Source: Oscillospiraceae bacterium | GTDB lineage: Bacteria; Bacillota; Clostridia; Oscillospirales; Ruminococcaceae | Assembly (NCBI GenBank): GCA_020024285.1 | Contig: JAHHTZ010000007.1 | Coordinates: 36,483-100,482 of the forward strand | DNA length: 64,000 nucleotides | Direction of reading: 5' to 3' | Part shown: positions 1 to 9,164 of the stretch, piece by piece | Numbering within the stretch: the first letter of the stretch is position 1 | Layout of the letters: each line of letters begins with the position of its first letter | Position numbers and translations under genes: made by a program | Notes under the pieces: generated by a model | The model's database searches: none | What the model was told of the DNA's origin: nothing | Seen by the model: only the letters and a program-made list of their open reading frames with translations

Positions 1-29
1 ATCAAAGAGCAGCAAAGGAGGCGATACCA

Positions 30-404
30 ATGAACTTTCGATTTGCACACAACAACATCAATGTCCTCAATCTGCAAGACAGCCTTGACTTTTATAAAGA
101 GTCTTTGGGGCTTACGGAGTGCGGACGAAAGGTTGCAGACGACGGGAGCTTCATCTTGGTTTACCTGTCCGACGGTTCTTCGGAACATCAGCTGGAACTC
201 ACTTGGCTGAAAGATCGCACCGATGCCTATGATTTAGGTGACAACGAAATCCACATCGCTTTCACCACCGATAACTTTGAAGCAGCACACGAGCATCATA
301 AAGCAATGGGCTGCATCTGTTACGAAAATAAAGCAATGGGCATCTATTTCATCAGTGACCCCGACGGTTACTGGCTTGAGATTCTTCCTGAGAAAAACTC
401 TTAA
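30..404 (+). CDS. VOC-family protein, glyoxalase I-like
   Basis: A 124-residue single-domain vicinal-oxygen-chelate protein. The spacing of His7, Glu56, His75 and Glu117 matches the four metal ligands of glyoxalase I (lactoylglutathione lyase), and the C-terminal DPDGYWLEI segment is typical of that family. If active it would isomerise a methylglyoxal-thiol adduct in the cytoplasm. The start is supported by AAAGGAGG eight bases upstream. Its upstream neighbour lies outside the window, so an operon cannot be judged. The ligands favour a glyoxalase, but other VOC enzymes (dioxygenases, resistance proteins) share this fold and the substrate is not shown by sequence. Confidence 0.85.
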   Translation: MNFRFAHNNINVLNLQDSLDFYKESLGLTECGRKVADDGSFILVYLSDGSSEHQLELTWLKDRTDAYDLGDNEIHIAFTTDNFEAAHEHHKAMGCICYENKAMGIYFISDPDGYWLEILPEKNS

Positions 405-544
405 ATCAAATTTTAATAAAATCAAACGGGAAGCTCTGCATGGTCAGAGCTTTTTGTTTTGCCTCAAAACTCTTCACAGTTGCCAACAAATTTATTCTAT
501 TTTTTCGATAAACTGTCCATTTTGATGAAAAGGCGCAAAAAGTG

Positions 545-573
545 TTGACAACTGTCGATCGAATCATTATCAT
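545..573 (+). promoter_or_regulatory. Predicted sigma-A promoter of metK
   Basis: TTGACA at 545-550 and TATCAT at 568-573 are separated by 17 bases, just upstream of the S-box leader. Confidence 0.65.
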
Positions 574-591
574 TGTGATATCAACTGAATA

Positions 592-694
592 CCACCTTAT
601 CAAGAGTGACGGAGGGGACAGGCCCTGTGAAGTCCGGCAACCTGCGAATGCAAGGTGCCAAATCCTGCGGTGTAACCGAGAGATGAGGATTCGA
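592..694 (+). ncRNA. SAM-I (S-box) riboswitch
   Basis: The leader contains the conserved S-box elements in order: CTTATCAAGAG near 596, GGAGGGGACAGGCCC, GAAGTCCGGCAACC, AAGGTGCCAAATCC and GATGAGGA near 682. It precedes metK and a terminator hairpin, so high S-adenosylmethionine would be expected to stop transcription of the SAM synthetase gene. The order of elements and the downstream gene leave little doubt. Confidence 0.95.
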
Positions 695-695
695 T

Positions 696-727
696 AAGCT
701 CGGTCCACAGACCGGGCTGTTTTTATT
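696..727 (+). terminator. S-box attenuator terminator
   Basis: A GC-rich hairpin (AGCTCGGTC / GACCGGGCT, CACA loop) is followed by GTTTTTATTTT directly after the aptamer. It is the expression platform of the riboswitch. Confidence 0.85.
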
Positions 728-829
728 TTCTGTAAAAACAGTATATTCATTCTCAACGAAGCCAAAAGGCTGTGATTTGGTTGTAAAATACGACAATACC
801 GTTTGAAAAAAGAAAGGAAGTATCTGCTG

Positions 830-2017
<1,188 letters not shown>

Positions 2018-2059
2018 TCGCCTTTTTAACGGATGCCTTGTCCGTTGATTTTTCCGATC

Positions 2060-2093
2060 AAAAAAGACCGCCATACGGCGGTCTTTTTGTTTT
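2060..2093 (+). terminator. metK terminator
   Basis: The perfect hairpin AAAGACCGCC / GGCGGTCTTT with loop ATAC is followed by a T-rich run. Confidence 0.9.
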
Positions 2094-2241
2094 TCCATAG
2101 CAAAAATCGCATTGCAGAACAGCCTGTTTTCATAGGATAAAATTAAATTGAACCATTTGCTGTATTTTTCCACAAATTATTGTATAGGTAAACGAAAATG
2201 CGCTTTTATTTATAAATAGTATAATTTTACCTTTATTTTCC

Positions 2242-2270
2242 TTGATTTTTTATTCAATTTAGAATATTAT
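2242..2270 (+). promoter_or_regulatory. Predicted promoter of the M24 aminopeptidase
   Basis: TTGATT at 2242-2247 and TATTAT at 2265-2270 are 17 bases apart, within an AT-rich spacer (2094-2369) that shows no other gene. Confidence 0.5.
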
Positions 2271-2369
2271 TTACTCACAGAAAATTATTTTTTAATAGTT
2301 TAAGTATAACAAAACTCTTATGCAATGCTCCACAATACATTGCGAAGGGGTAATCAGGGAGGTTTCTAC

Positions 2370-4163
2370 ATGAGAAAACAGCTTACACAGCTCCGCGGCG
2401 CGATGCAGCAGGAAAAAATGGATGTATACCTCATTACAATGGAGGACGATCATCAGTCGGAATATGTCAGCGCACACTTCAAAGAAATTGCACAGATCAG
2501 CGGCTTCACAGGTTCTGCGGGAACCCTTGTTGTGACAAACGATCATGCAGGGCTCTGGACAGACGGAAGATATTTTGTTCAGGCAGAAGCGCAGCTCAAG
2601 GACAGCGGCGTTGCACTGATGAAAATGGGCATGGAGGGTACCCCGTCCATTGAAGATTATATCTTTGAAAATATGCCTCAGAACGGAAAACTGGGTTTTA
2701 ACGGAAAATGCGTTTCATATACTGGTGTGAGAAGCATCCTCAAAAAGCTCAAAAGCAAAAATATCTCTGTCATCTACCAAAAAGACCTTCCTGATTTGTT
2801 CTGGGAAAACAGACCTGCAAAGCCGTGCGAGCCATGCTTCATTTTGGAAGAAAAGTATAGCGGCAGATCGCTGCAGGACAAAGTTTGTGCCGTAAGGGAA
2901 AAAATGGCACAGGCCGATGCAGATTCCCACATCATAACAACGCTCGACGACATCGGCTGGATTTTGAACCTCAGAGGAAACGACGTACGCTGCAACCCTG
3001 TATTTTCCTCCTTCCTTATTATTAAAAAGGACGCAATCACGCTGTACACTGACAAAGGTCATCTGACCGAGAAGGTGTCTGGATATCTTGCACAAAACAA
3101 GGTTTTGGTAAAGAGCGAGGAAGAATTCTACCTTGATGTATCCGCTCTGACCAATCAGGCTGTCCTGATCGAAGAAGCAAAAGCCGGCTACTCCGTGATA
3201 AAGACGATCCCGGAAAGCTCCGAAATCATCAATCAAATCACACCATCCTCTTTGATGAAATGCTATAAAAATGAGGTAGAAATGGAAAACCTCAAAAAAG
3301 CGCACATCAAGGACGGTGTTGCAGTCACAAAATTTATGTACTGGTTAAAGCACAACATCGGAAAAACACCGATCAATGAATGGGATGCTGCATTAAAAAT
3401 AGAAGAACTGCGAAAAGAGCAGGAAGGCTTTATCGAGGACAGCTTCACCACCATCGCTGCCTATGGACCCAATGCCGCCATGTGCCACTATGCCCCCAAA
3501 GAGGATCAGCACTTAGATCTTCAGCCAAAGGGACTTTTCCTTCTGGACTCCGGCGGGCATTATTATGAGGGAACAACCGATATTACAAGAACCTGGTCCT
3601 GCGGTCCATGCACCGAGGAAGAGAAGCTGCACTATACCTACTGCGTAATGTCAAATATGCGCCTTTCGGACGTATGCTTCCTGAAAGGGTCCTCCGGTCT
3701 TACCCTTGACTATGCAGCAAGAGAAATTTTCTGGAAGAACCATCTTGATTTCAACCACGGTACAGGTCATGGTGTTGGATATGCACTCAATGTACATGAA
3801 AGACCGGTTGGCATCCGTTACAAGATCGTACCGGAACGTATGGACTCCTATCCTTTGGATGAAGGTGCCTTTTTGTCCAACGAACCCGGACTCTATATTG
3901 CTGGCAGCCACGGCATCCGAATCGAAAACCTCATGATGTGCAAAAACGATTTCAAAAACGAGTATGGTCAGTTCCTCCGGTTCGAAACCTACACAATGTC
4001 CCCAATCGAAACAGAGATCCTGAAAACAGATGTGATGTCCGACCGGGATATCGAGCTTCTTAATCGCTATAACAGTGAAGTCTATGACAACCTGAGCCCG
4101 TATTTCAGCGGCGACGAGCTGGAATGGCTGAAGGAAGTTTGCCGTCCAGTGGCCAAATCGTGA
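2370..4163 (+). CDS. Xaa-Pro aminopeptidase, M24 family
   Basis: A 597-residue metallopeptidase expected to remove N-terminal residues that precede proline, in peptide turnover. Two creatinase-type N-terminal domains (about 1-300) are followed by the pita-bread M24 catalytic domain. Visible metal ligands are Asp393 and Asp404 (LLDSGG...GTTDITR), the histidine of GTGHGVG, and the glutamates of NEPG and RIENL; a short M24 C-terminal domain closes the chain. This long form matches eukaryotic-type aminopeptidase P1 found in many Clostridia. The ATG at 2370 has GGGAGG upstream; an in-frame ATG at 2325 has no such site. It stands alone between two AT-rich spacers. Confidence 0.93.
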   Translation: MRKQLTQLRGAMQQEKMDVYLITMEDDHQSEYVSAHFKEIAQISGFTGSAGTLVVTNDHAGLWTDGRYFVQAEAQLKDSGVALMKMGMEGTPSIEDYIFENMPQNGKLGFNGKCVSYTGVRSILKKLKSKNISVIYQKDLPDLFWENRPAKPCEPCFILEEKYSGRSLQDKVCAVREKMAQADADSHIITTLDDIGWILNLRGNDVRCNPVFSSFLIIKKDAITLYTDKGHLTEKVSGYLAQNKVLVKSEEEFYLDVSALTNQAVLIEEAKAGYSVIKTIPESSEIINQITPSSLMKCYKNEVEMENLKKAHIKDGVAVTKFMYWLKHNIGKTPINEWDAALKIEELRKEQEGFIEDSFTTIAAYGPNAAMCHYAPKEDQHLDLQPKGLFLLDSGGHYYEGTTDITRTWSCGPCTEEEKLHYTYCVMSNMRLSDVCFLKGSSGLTLDYAAREIFWKNHLDFNHGTGHGVGYALNVHERPVGIRYKIVPERMDSYPLDEGAFLSNEPGLYIAGSHGIRIENLMMCKNDFKNEYGQFLRFETYTMSPIETEILKTDVMSDRDIELLNRYNSEVYDNLSPYFSGDELEWLKEVCRPVAKS

Positions 4164-4456
4164 TGCTTTACAAAAATATTAACAAAACATTGACTATCAA
4201 TATATAATTTGTAAACAATAATCTCTTCCCTTGCTTGACTTAGTAATTTTATTGTTTTATAATTTCAGCAGAGATAAAAAAATTAAAGATTTATATCTTG
4301 ATTTTTTAGTATTTCTAAATTTTAAGCTGTAAACAGCGGTCAGACATATCCCTTCACTTCCGATCAGCAAGAGGGATCAACCTCGATGATGTTGGGATAT
4401 TGATGATATATTCTTTGAGCGAAAATCAAAAAGGACCGAATGAAGGGAGAAGAAAC
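4164..4456. other. AT-rich intergenic spacer
   Basis: 293 bases between the aminopeptidase and the dipeptidase. It is strongly AT-rich in its first half. No gene, tRNA or convincing riboswitch was seen, and no clear terminator for the upstream gene. The promoter of the dipeptidase-MATE unit must lie here. Confidence 0.6.
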
Positions 4457-5764
4457 ATGGAATTAAGAGAACAGATCGCAGAATACATTGAAAAGAAACA
4501 ATATGAGATCGTTTCCAGAACTTGTGACCTTGTAAAAATTCCAAGCATCAATGTTGAAGACGACTCTGACAAACCCTACGGAAGGCAGTGTGCCCAGGCT
4601 CTTGATTATTTGGACGATCTTTGTAAGGAGAAAAATCTGGTAACCAGAAATCTTGATTATCGCTGTTTGGAAGTAAAATGCAGCGAGAATCAGACAGGCA
4701 AACGCCTCGTCATCGCTACCCACGCAGATGTAGTTGCCACTGAGGACGACAACATCTATCCTCCATTCGCAGGAAGAGTTTACGGAGATTATATCATCGG
4801 CAGAGGCGTAATTGATGATAAGGGTCCTTTGATGGCTTGCCTTTATGCAATGGCATTCTTCAAAGAATACAATATCCCGCTTAAAAATGATATTCGCCTG
4901 TTCTTCGGAAGCAACGAAGAATGCGGAATGGACGATCTTCAGTATTATCTTGATCTGGAGGGTCAGCCGGACTGGGGACTGTCTGTAGACGACGACTTCC
5001 CAACCGTAAACGGTGAAAGAGGTCTTGTTCACTTCAGCGTTACCGTTCCAAAAAGCGAGCATGCAGACTATATCCACTCCTACGGTTCCAAACAAAGACT
5101 GATCCACGATTTCTGTGAAACAACGATCGATGGTGTCAATACCGTACTGGGCAGAAGCGAAAAAATCAAAAACCCTGTACTTTACACCTTCACAGAATCC
5201 AAGGTTCCACTGATGAAGAACCCGGAGGATGAAAAAAATATCCTTGCTCTGATGCGCGATATCGAAGGAAAAGAAATCGGCATCAACTTCCAGGATGAAG
5301 TAAGCGGAAAAACTGCTGTTAAGGTGCTGTCCGCTCAGAGCGTGGGAGAGAATATCGAATTTGTCTTCGATATCCGAATCCCAGTATCCAGAACAACCGA
5401 TGAAGTGGTTGATTCACTCAAAGCATATGGTGAAAGCCATAAGCTCCCGATCAAAATCGTAAAAGTCAGCAAGGGCTACTTCCAGCCAGCAGACAACCCA
5501 ATGGTTGCACTGCTCACCGACGTTTACAACAAAGAAGTAAACGCTAACGAAAAACCTTATGTGATGGGTGCCTGCACCTATGCGCGTGTCTTTGAGAACG
5601 GCTGCGGCTTCGGCTCCGGTAATCCTCACGAGGTAAAGCCACTTCCAAAGGGACACGGTGCATGCCATGGTCCGGACGAGGCACACAATATTCCGGTGCT
5701 CCTGGACGCTGTTAAAATGCTCATCTTGGGCATCAAAGCAGTTGACGACTTTTGGTCCAAATAA
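4457..5764 (+). CDS. PepV/Sapep-like M20 dipeptidase
   Basis: A 435-residue metallopeptidase of the M20 family that should cleave dipeptides in the cytoplasm using two Zn or Mn ions. Metal-site motifs are in order: THADVV, GRGVIDDKGP and GSNEECGMDD, then the VDDDFPTVNGERG segment of PepV/Sapep proteins and a C-terminal PKGHGACHGPDEAHN block. The ATG at 4457 follows GAAGGGAGAAG; an upstream in-frame ATG at 4400 has no ribosome site. The MATE transporter begins 26 bases after the stop, so the two are probably cotranscribed. The exact substrate is not predictable. Confidence 0.9.
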   Translation: MELREQIAEYIEKKQYEIVSRTCDLVKIPSINVEDDSDKPYGRQCAQALDYLDDLCKEKNLVTRNLDYRCLEVKCSENQTGKRLVIATHADVVATEDDNIYPPFAGRVYGDYIIGRGVIDDKGPLMACLYAMAFFKEYNIPLKNDIRLFFGSNEECGMDDLQYYLDLEGQPDWGLSVDDDFPTVNGERGLVHFSVTVPKSEHADYIHSYGSKQRLIHDFCETTIDGVNTVLGRSEKIKNPVLYTFTESKVPLMKNPEDEKNILALMRDIEGKEIGINFQDEVSGKTAVKVLSAQSVGENIEFVFDIRIPVSRTTDEVVDSLKAYGESHKLPIKIVKVSKGYFQPADNPMVALLTDVYNKEVNANEKPYVMGACTYARVFENGCGFGSGNPHEVKPLPKGHGACHGPDEAHNIPVLLDAVKMLILGIKAVDDFWSK

Positions 5765-5790
5765 ATAGGGTGTTTTTAGGAGGTTAAGTA

Positions 5791-7194
5791 ATGGAAAACA
5801 CAGCAGAGGCCTTAGACAGAAAGGCGATAAGAAAAGAAATTCTCGTGCTGATCATTCCAATCATTCTCGAAGGTATCTTCGGTTATCTGGCTGGAATCGT
5901 AACATCAGCACTCGTTGGTCGACTTTCCCCACTGGCTATCTCTTCTCAGAGCGTAGTATTCAGAATCACAGACCTTTTGGCAGTGCTTTGGGGCAGTATC
6001 CGTATCGGTGCCATGGTTTACTTTGTTAAACTCTATGGCGAAGGAAAATACAAAGAAATCATTCAGGGATTCAAGAATATCTGCACTGTAACCTTGGGAA
6101 TCGGTGCTGTATGTATTGCGGTTATGGTATTCTTCGGTCGTCCGATCCTTTCTTTCTTCACAACCGACCCTGAGATCCTTTCCTTTGCACAGACATACAT
6201 GAACATCGTTGTAATCGGTATGCCATTCTTCATCATGATGAAGATGAATGCATCTCTCTTTTACTCCGTCGGTGATACAAAAACACCTATGTACATCCAG
6301 GTGCTTGTAAACATCATCAACATTGCATTCGGTTATGTCTTTATCTTTGTAATGCAGTGGGATCTGGTTGGTGCAGGTTGGGCAACCGTTCTTTCTCAGG
6401 TGACCGGCGGCGTTGTAGGTCTTGTTTTCCTGGTTCGCAAACCGGTATTCAAAAAGGTTACTGGAACATCTTGGGCTATCAAAGACAAAGAACCAATCAA
6501 GGTTACCTTCCAAAAAGCAATTCCTATTGCTCTTGAATCCGGATTCTGGCAGATGTCTGCAATCGTTCTTACAAAGATCATCCTTTGCTACGGCAGAGAT
6601 GCTTACGCAGGATACGCTCTTGCATCCAGCGTAGAAACCCTCACCGAGCTCCCGGTTATCGGCTTTACTGTAGCTGCTACTACCCTTGCAGGTAAAGCAC
6701 TCGGTTCCAAGAACGGTCCTCTGTTCAGAGAATACTACAGACAGCAAATGTGGATGAACTCCATCATCAGCGGTATCGGTTCTGTATTGATGATCTTACT
6801 CCCAGGCGCATTTATGTCTATCGTTACAGACAATCCTGACCTTATTAAGATCGGTACTGTTTACCTCATGTGCATGGGCTCCATCCTGATCCCGCAAAAC
6901 GTACAGCGTACACAGAAAGGTATGCTCTACGGTCTTGGCGACACAAAGGTTCCAATGTATATTTCCGGAACCGGTATCTGGATCGTCAGAGTTCCTCTGG
7001 CTGCACTTGCTGCTTACGTTTTCCATTGGCCTCTCATCTCCATCTGGCTCATCATCTGCGCTGATCAGGTTGTTCGTTACCTGCTCACACACTTCTACAT
7101 CAAACACATCCGTGCTTTGTACTGTGTAGAAGATGCGCAGGAAAAAGAAGGCAAAGCAGCTGAAGGAGCAGAGCTCAATACAGCTGAAGCATAA
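5791..7194 (+). CDS. MATE family efflux transporter
   Basis: A 467-residue polytopic membrane protein with about twelve hydrophobic segments in two halves, as in the multidrug and toxin extrusion family (cation-coupled drug or metabolite antiporters). The start has AGGAGG upstream. It directly follows the dipeptidase in an apparent two-gene operon and ends at a strong terminator, so it may export a product linked to peptide metabolism, but that is inference. A second, unrelated-looking MATE gene lies at 36283-37683. The C-terminal 25 residues are charged and Ala/Glu-rich. The substrate is unknown. Confidence 0.9.
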   Translation: MENTAEALDRKAIRKEILVLIIPIILEGIFGYLAGIVTSALVGRLSPLAISSQSVVFRITDLLAVLWGSIRIGAMVYFVKLYGEGKYKEIIQGFKNICTVTLGIGAVCIAVMVFFGRPILSFFTTDPEILSFAQTYMNIVVIGMPFFIMMKMNASLFYSVGDTKTPMYIQVLVNIINIAFGYVFIFVMQWDLVGAGWATVLSQVTGGVVGLVFLVRKPVFKKVTGTSWAIKDKEPIKVTFQKAIPIALESGFWQMSAIVLTKIILCYGRDAYAGYALASSVETLTELPVIGFTVAATTLAGKALGSKNGPLFREYYRQQMWMNSIISGIGSVLMILLPGAFMSIVTDNPDLIKIGTVYLMCMGSILIPQNVQRTQKGMLYGLGDTKVPMYISGTGIWIVRVPLAALAAYVFHWPLISIWLIICADQVVRYLLTHFYIKHIRALYCVEDAQEKEGKAAEGAELNTAEA

Positions 7195-7200
7195 TGAATC

Positions 7201-7236
7201 AAAAACAGTGTGGCTTTTCCGCCACACTGTTTTTTG
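7201..7236 (+). terminator. Terminator of the dipeptidase-MATE operon
   Basis: Perfect hairpin AACAGTGTGGC / GCCACACTGTT followed by T6. Confidence 0.92.
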
Positions 7237-7369
7237 TATGATTCGAATTATTTGTTTCTCTATAGAAAAATATTCCTGTGTATGTTATACTATAACGAAG
7301 CACAAAAATCGAGGCGATGCAGATTACTTGATCCTGCCGCCGCAATTCAGTCAGTAAAAAGGAATCAAT

Positions 7370-7936
7370 ATGAAACAATTATCGCAAAACGAATACATCG
7401 GTAAATACATCCATGATCTTCGGATCAAAAATCATATGACGCTCAAACAGCTCAGCGAAAAGGTCGACCTCTCCCCCGGCTTTTTATCTCAGATGGAACG
7501 CGGCTATACCACATTCAGCCTGAATACGCTCACCGCCCTTGCAGAGGTTTTTGACGCCGATCTGAGCAGCTTTTTTGCAAAGCCGGTAGAGCTCACCGGA
7601 GAAAAATATATCGCAAGAAGCTATAACCGCACCAATTTCAGGCTTTCCAAGGAATTCGAGCAATACACCCTGCTCTCCCAGCTGCACAGCGACAAGATCG
7701 TTCCGGAAATTTACAACATCTACCCGCAGAGGACGGACATCGAAACGGTTGTGTTTTCCCATGCGCAGGAGGAGCTGATGATCCTTTTGGATGGATGCCT
7801 TGAGGTCACAGTGGACAAGGAGTCCTTTGTGCTCACACCGCACGACAGCATCTATATCCCGCCCAATACAAAGCACAGCTGGAAGAATCTCACCAACAAC
7901 ACCGTCACTCTGCTCGGTATCCTGATCAATTCCTGA
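7370..7936 (+). CDS. XRE-cupin transcriptional regulator
   Basis: A 188-residue regulator with an N-terminal Xre-type helix-turn-helix (about residues 10-65, containing MTLKQLSEKVDLSPGFLSQ) and a C-terminal cupin domain (about 115-185, ending PPNTKHSWKN...VTLLGIL). Proteins of this build bind DNA through the first domain and sense a small molecule, often an amino acid or polyamine, through the second. Neighbouring peptidase and MATE genes are possible targets, but no operator was identified. An Xre-cupin SinR/PuuR-like assignment is safe; the ligand is not known. Confidence 0.88.
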   Translation: MKQLSQNEYIGKYIHDLRIKNHMTLKQLSEKVDLSPGFLSQMERGYTTFSLNTLTALAEVFDADLSSFFAKPVELTGEKYIARSYNRTNFRLSKEFEQYTLLSQLHSDKIVPEIYNIYPQRTDIETVVFSHAQEELMILLDGCLEVTVDKESFVLTPHDSIYIPPNTKHSWKNLTNNTVTLLGILINS

Positions 7937-7977
7937 TCCATCCAGCACATCAAATATGACCTGTGCATTTTCTGTTC

Positions 7978-8010
7978 CAAGCCCGACCTTGTCAGTCGGG
8001 CTTTTTTGTG
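7978..8010 (+). terminator. Terminator after the XRE-cupin gene
   Basis: Hairpin AAGCCCGAC / GTCGGGCTT followed by T5. Confidence 0.88.
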
Positions 8011-8051
8011 CGTAAATTTGTGAATAAATTGTAGATTATCTAAAATTATGT

Positions 8052-8080
8052 TTGCAGAATCAAGACAAATCCTGTAAAAT
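8052..8080 (+). promoter_or_regulatory. Predicted promoter of the lipoprotein gene
   Basis: TTGCAG at 8052-8057 and TAAAAT at 8075-8080, 17 bases apart; a ribosome site AAAGGAG follows at about 8092. Confidence 0.55.
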
Positions 8081-8106
8081 AGGGATAAAGAAAGGAGTCG
8101 ATCCAA

Positions 8107-9075
8107 ATGAAAAAGATTACAGCCAGTTTATTAGTTTTTACCTTTGCCTTCTCCGCTTTGTTTACCGGATGCGCCATGACAGAGGCAAAAGCCATCAAAC
8201 GCTATAAAGAATCCTTCGAAAAGATGCAAAAAGTCGAGCAATGCACCATGGATACCGATATGACGATGGGTATGGATATCAGCGGTCTCAAAATTGACAT
8301 CGATATGAAGATCGAAAGCGCACTCAAGGAAATGGGGAAAAAATCAAGCCATACCGTGGAGTTCTCCCTTTTTGGAGAAAAACAGTCCATAGAGGTCTAC
8401 CAGGATGGCGATACCATCTATACCACCGTACCGGGAGTGGATGGAAAATATCTCAAGGACAGCATCATGCAGCCAAGCGGCGATACCAGCGTTCAGGGTC
8501 TTGCTGAAATAAACAACATTCAGAATTCTATGGCATACATTGATGCAATCGACAAAGCCACTGAGGTGACCTTCGAGGAAAAGGACGACAAGTCCGTTTT
8601 GGTATCCTTCGACTTCACCGAGGAGAGCCTCGAAGACCTCCGTGCAGAAACCGTAAAAATACTGGACGAGCAAATCCTTCCTGCTATGGAAAAACAGGTC
8701 CATGAACAGTTTGCGGGGCTTCCTCTTTCTGAAGACGAGAAAAAACAGATGGAAGCTTCGATGATTGAGGCGTACCGACAGATGTTCACCAATCTCAAGA
8801 TCGAATCCATCCATATGGATCGCACCATCAGCAAAGAGGGATATGCAATCGAACAGCACATGACCATGGAGATGCAGTTTGATTTGAGCGGTCTTCTTTC
8901 GATCCTCGGAGAGGACGTCGATTCTCAAACAAAGGAAATGATGAAGAGTATCGGTCTTGACCTCGAGCTCTCCAACCGTGTTTCCAACATCAATGAGGAA
9001 ATCAACGTAGAGTTCCCGGAATTTACCGATGAAAACACCATCACCTCCAAGGATATGATGAATCTTCCCGAATAG
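8107..9075 (+). CDS. Predicted lipoprotein of unknown function (DUF6612-like)
   Basis: A 322-residue secreted protein. The first 22 residues form a lipoprotein signal with lipobox LFTGC, so Cys22 should be lipidated and the mature protein anchored to the outer face of the membrane. The rest is soluble, rich in Met, Asp and Glu, with alternating strands (TMDTDMTMGMDIS..., IHMDRTISKEGY...) that recall LppX/LolA-type half-barrels and the DUF6612 lipoproteins of Firmicutes. That similarity is judged by eye. It has its own promoter and terminator, so it is monocistronic, and context gives no function. Confidence 0.8.
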   Translation: MKKITASLLVFTFAFSALFTGCAMTEAKAIKRYKESFEKMQKVEQCTMDTDMTMGMDISGLKIDIDMKIESALKEMGKKSSHTVEFSLFGEKQSIEVYQDGDTIYTTVPGVDGKYLKDSIMQPSGDTSVQGLAEINNIQNSMAYIDAIDKATEVTFEEKDDKSVLVSFDFTEESLEDLRAETVKILDEQILPAMEKQVHEQFAGLPLSEDEKKQMEASMIEAYRQMFTNLKIESIHMDRTISKEGYAIEQHMTMEMQFDLSGLLSILGEDVDSQTKEMMKSIGLDLELSNRVSNINEEINVEFPEFTDENTITSKDMMNLPE

Positions 9076-9087
9076 CTTCACACATCA

Positions 9088-9127
9088 CAAAATCCGCCTA
9101 CCTCGTTCTGAGGCAGGCGGATTTTTG
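9088..9127 (+). terminator. Terminator after the lipoprotein gene (possibly bidirectional)
   Basis: Hairpin AAAATCCGCCT / AGGCGGATTTT; the A-tract on the left would also serve the converging fbp gene on the minus strand. Confidence 0.88.
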
Positions 9128-9164
9128 CAGGATTTCTTTTTTTCGGATGCAAAACAGGGGGGCG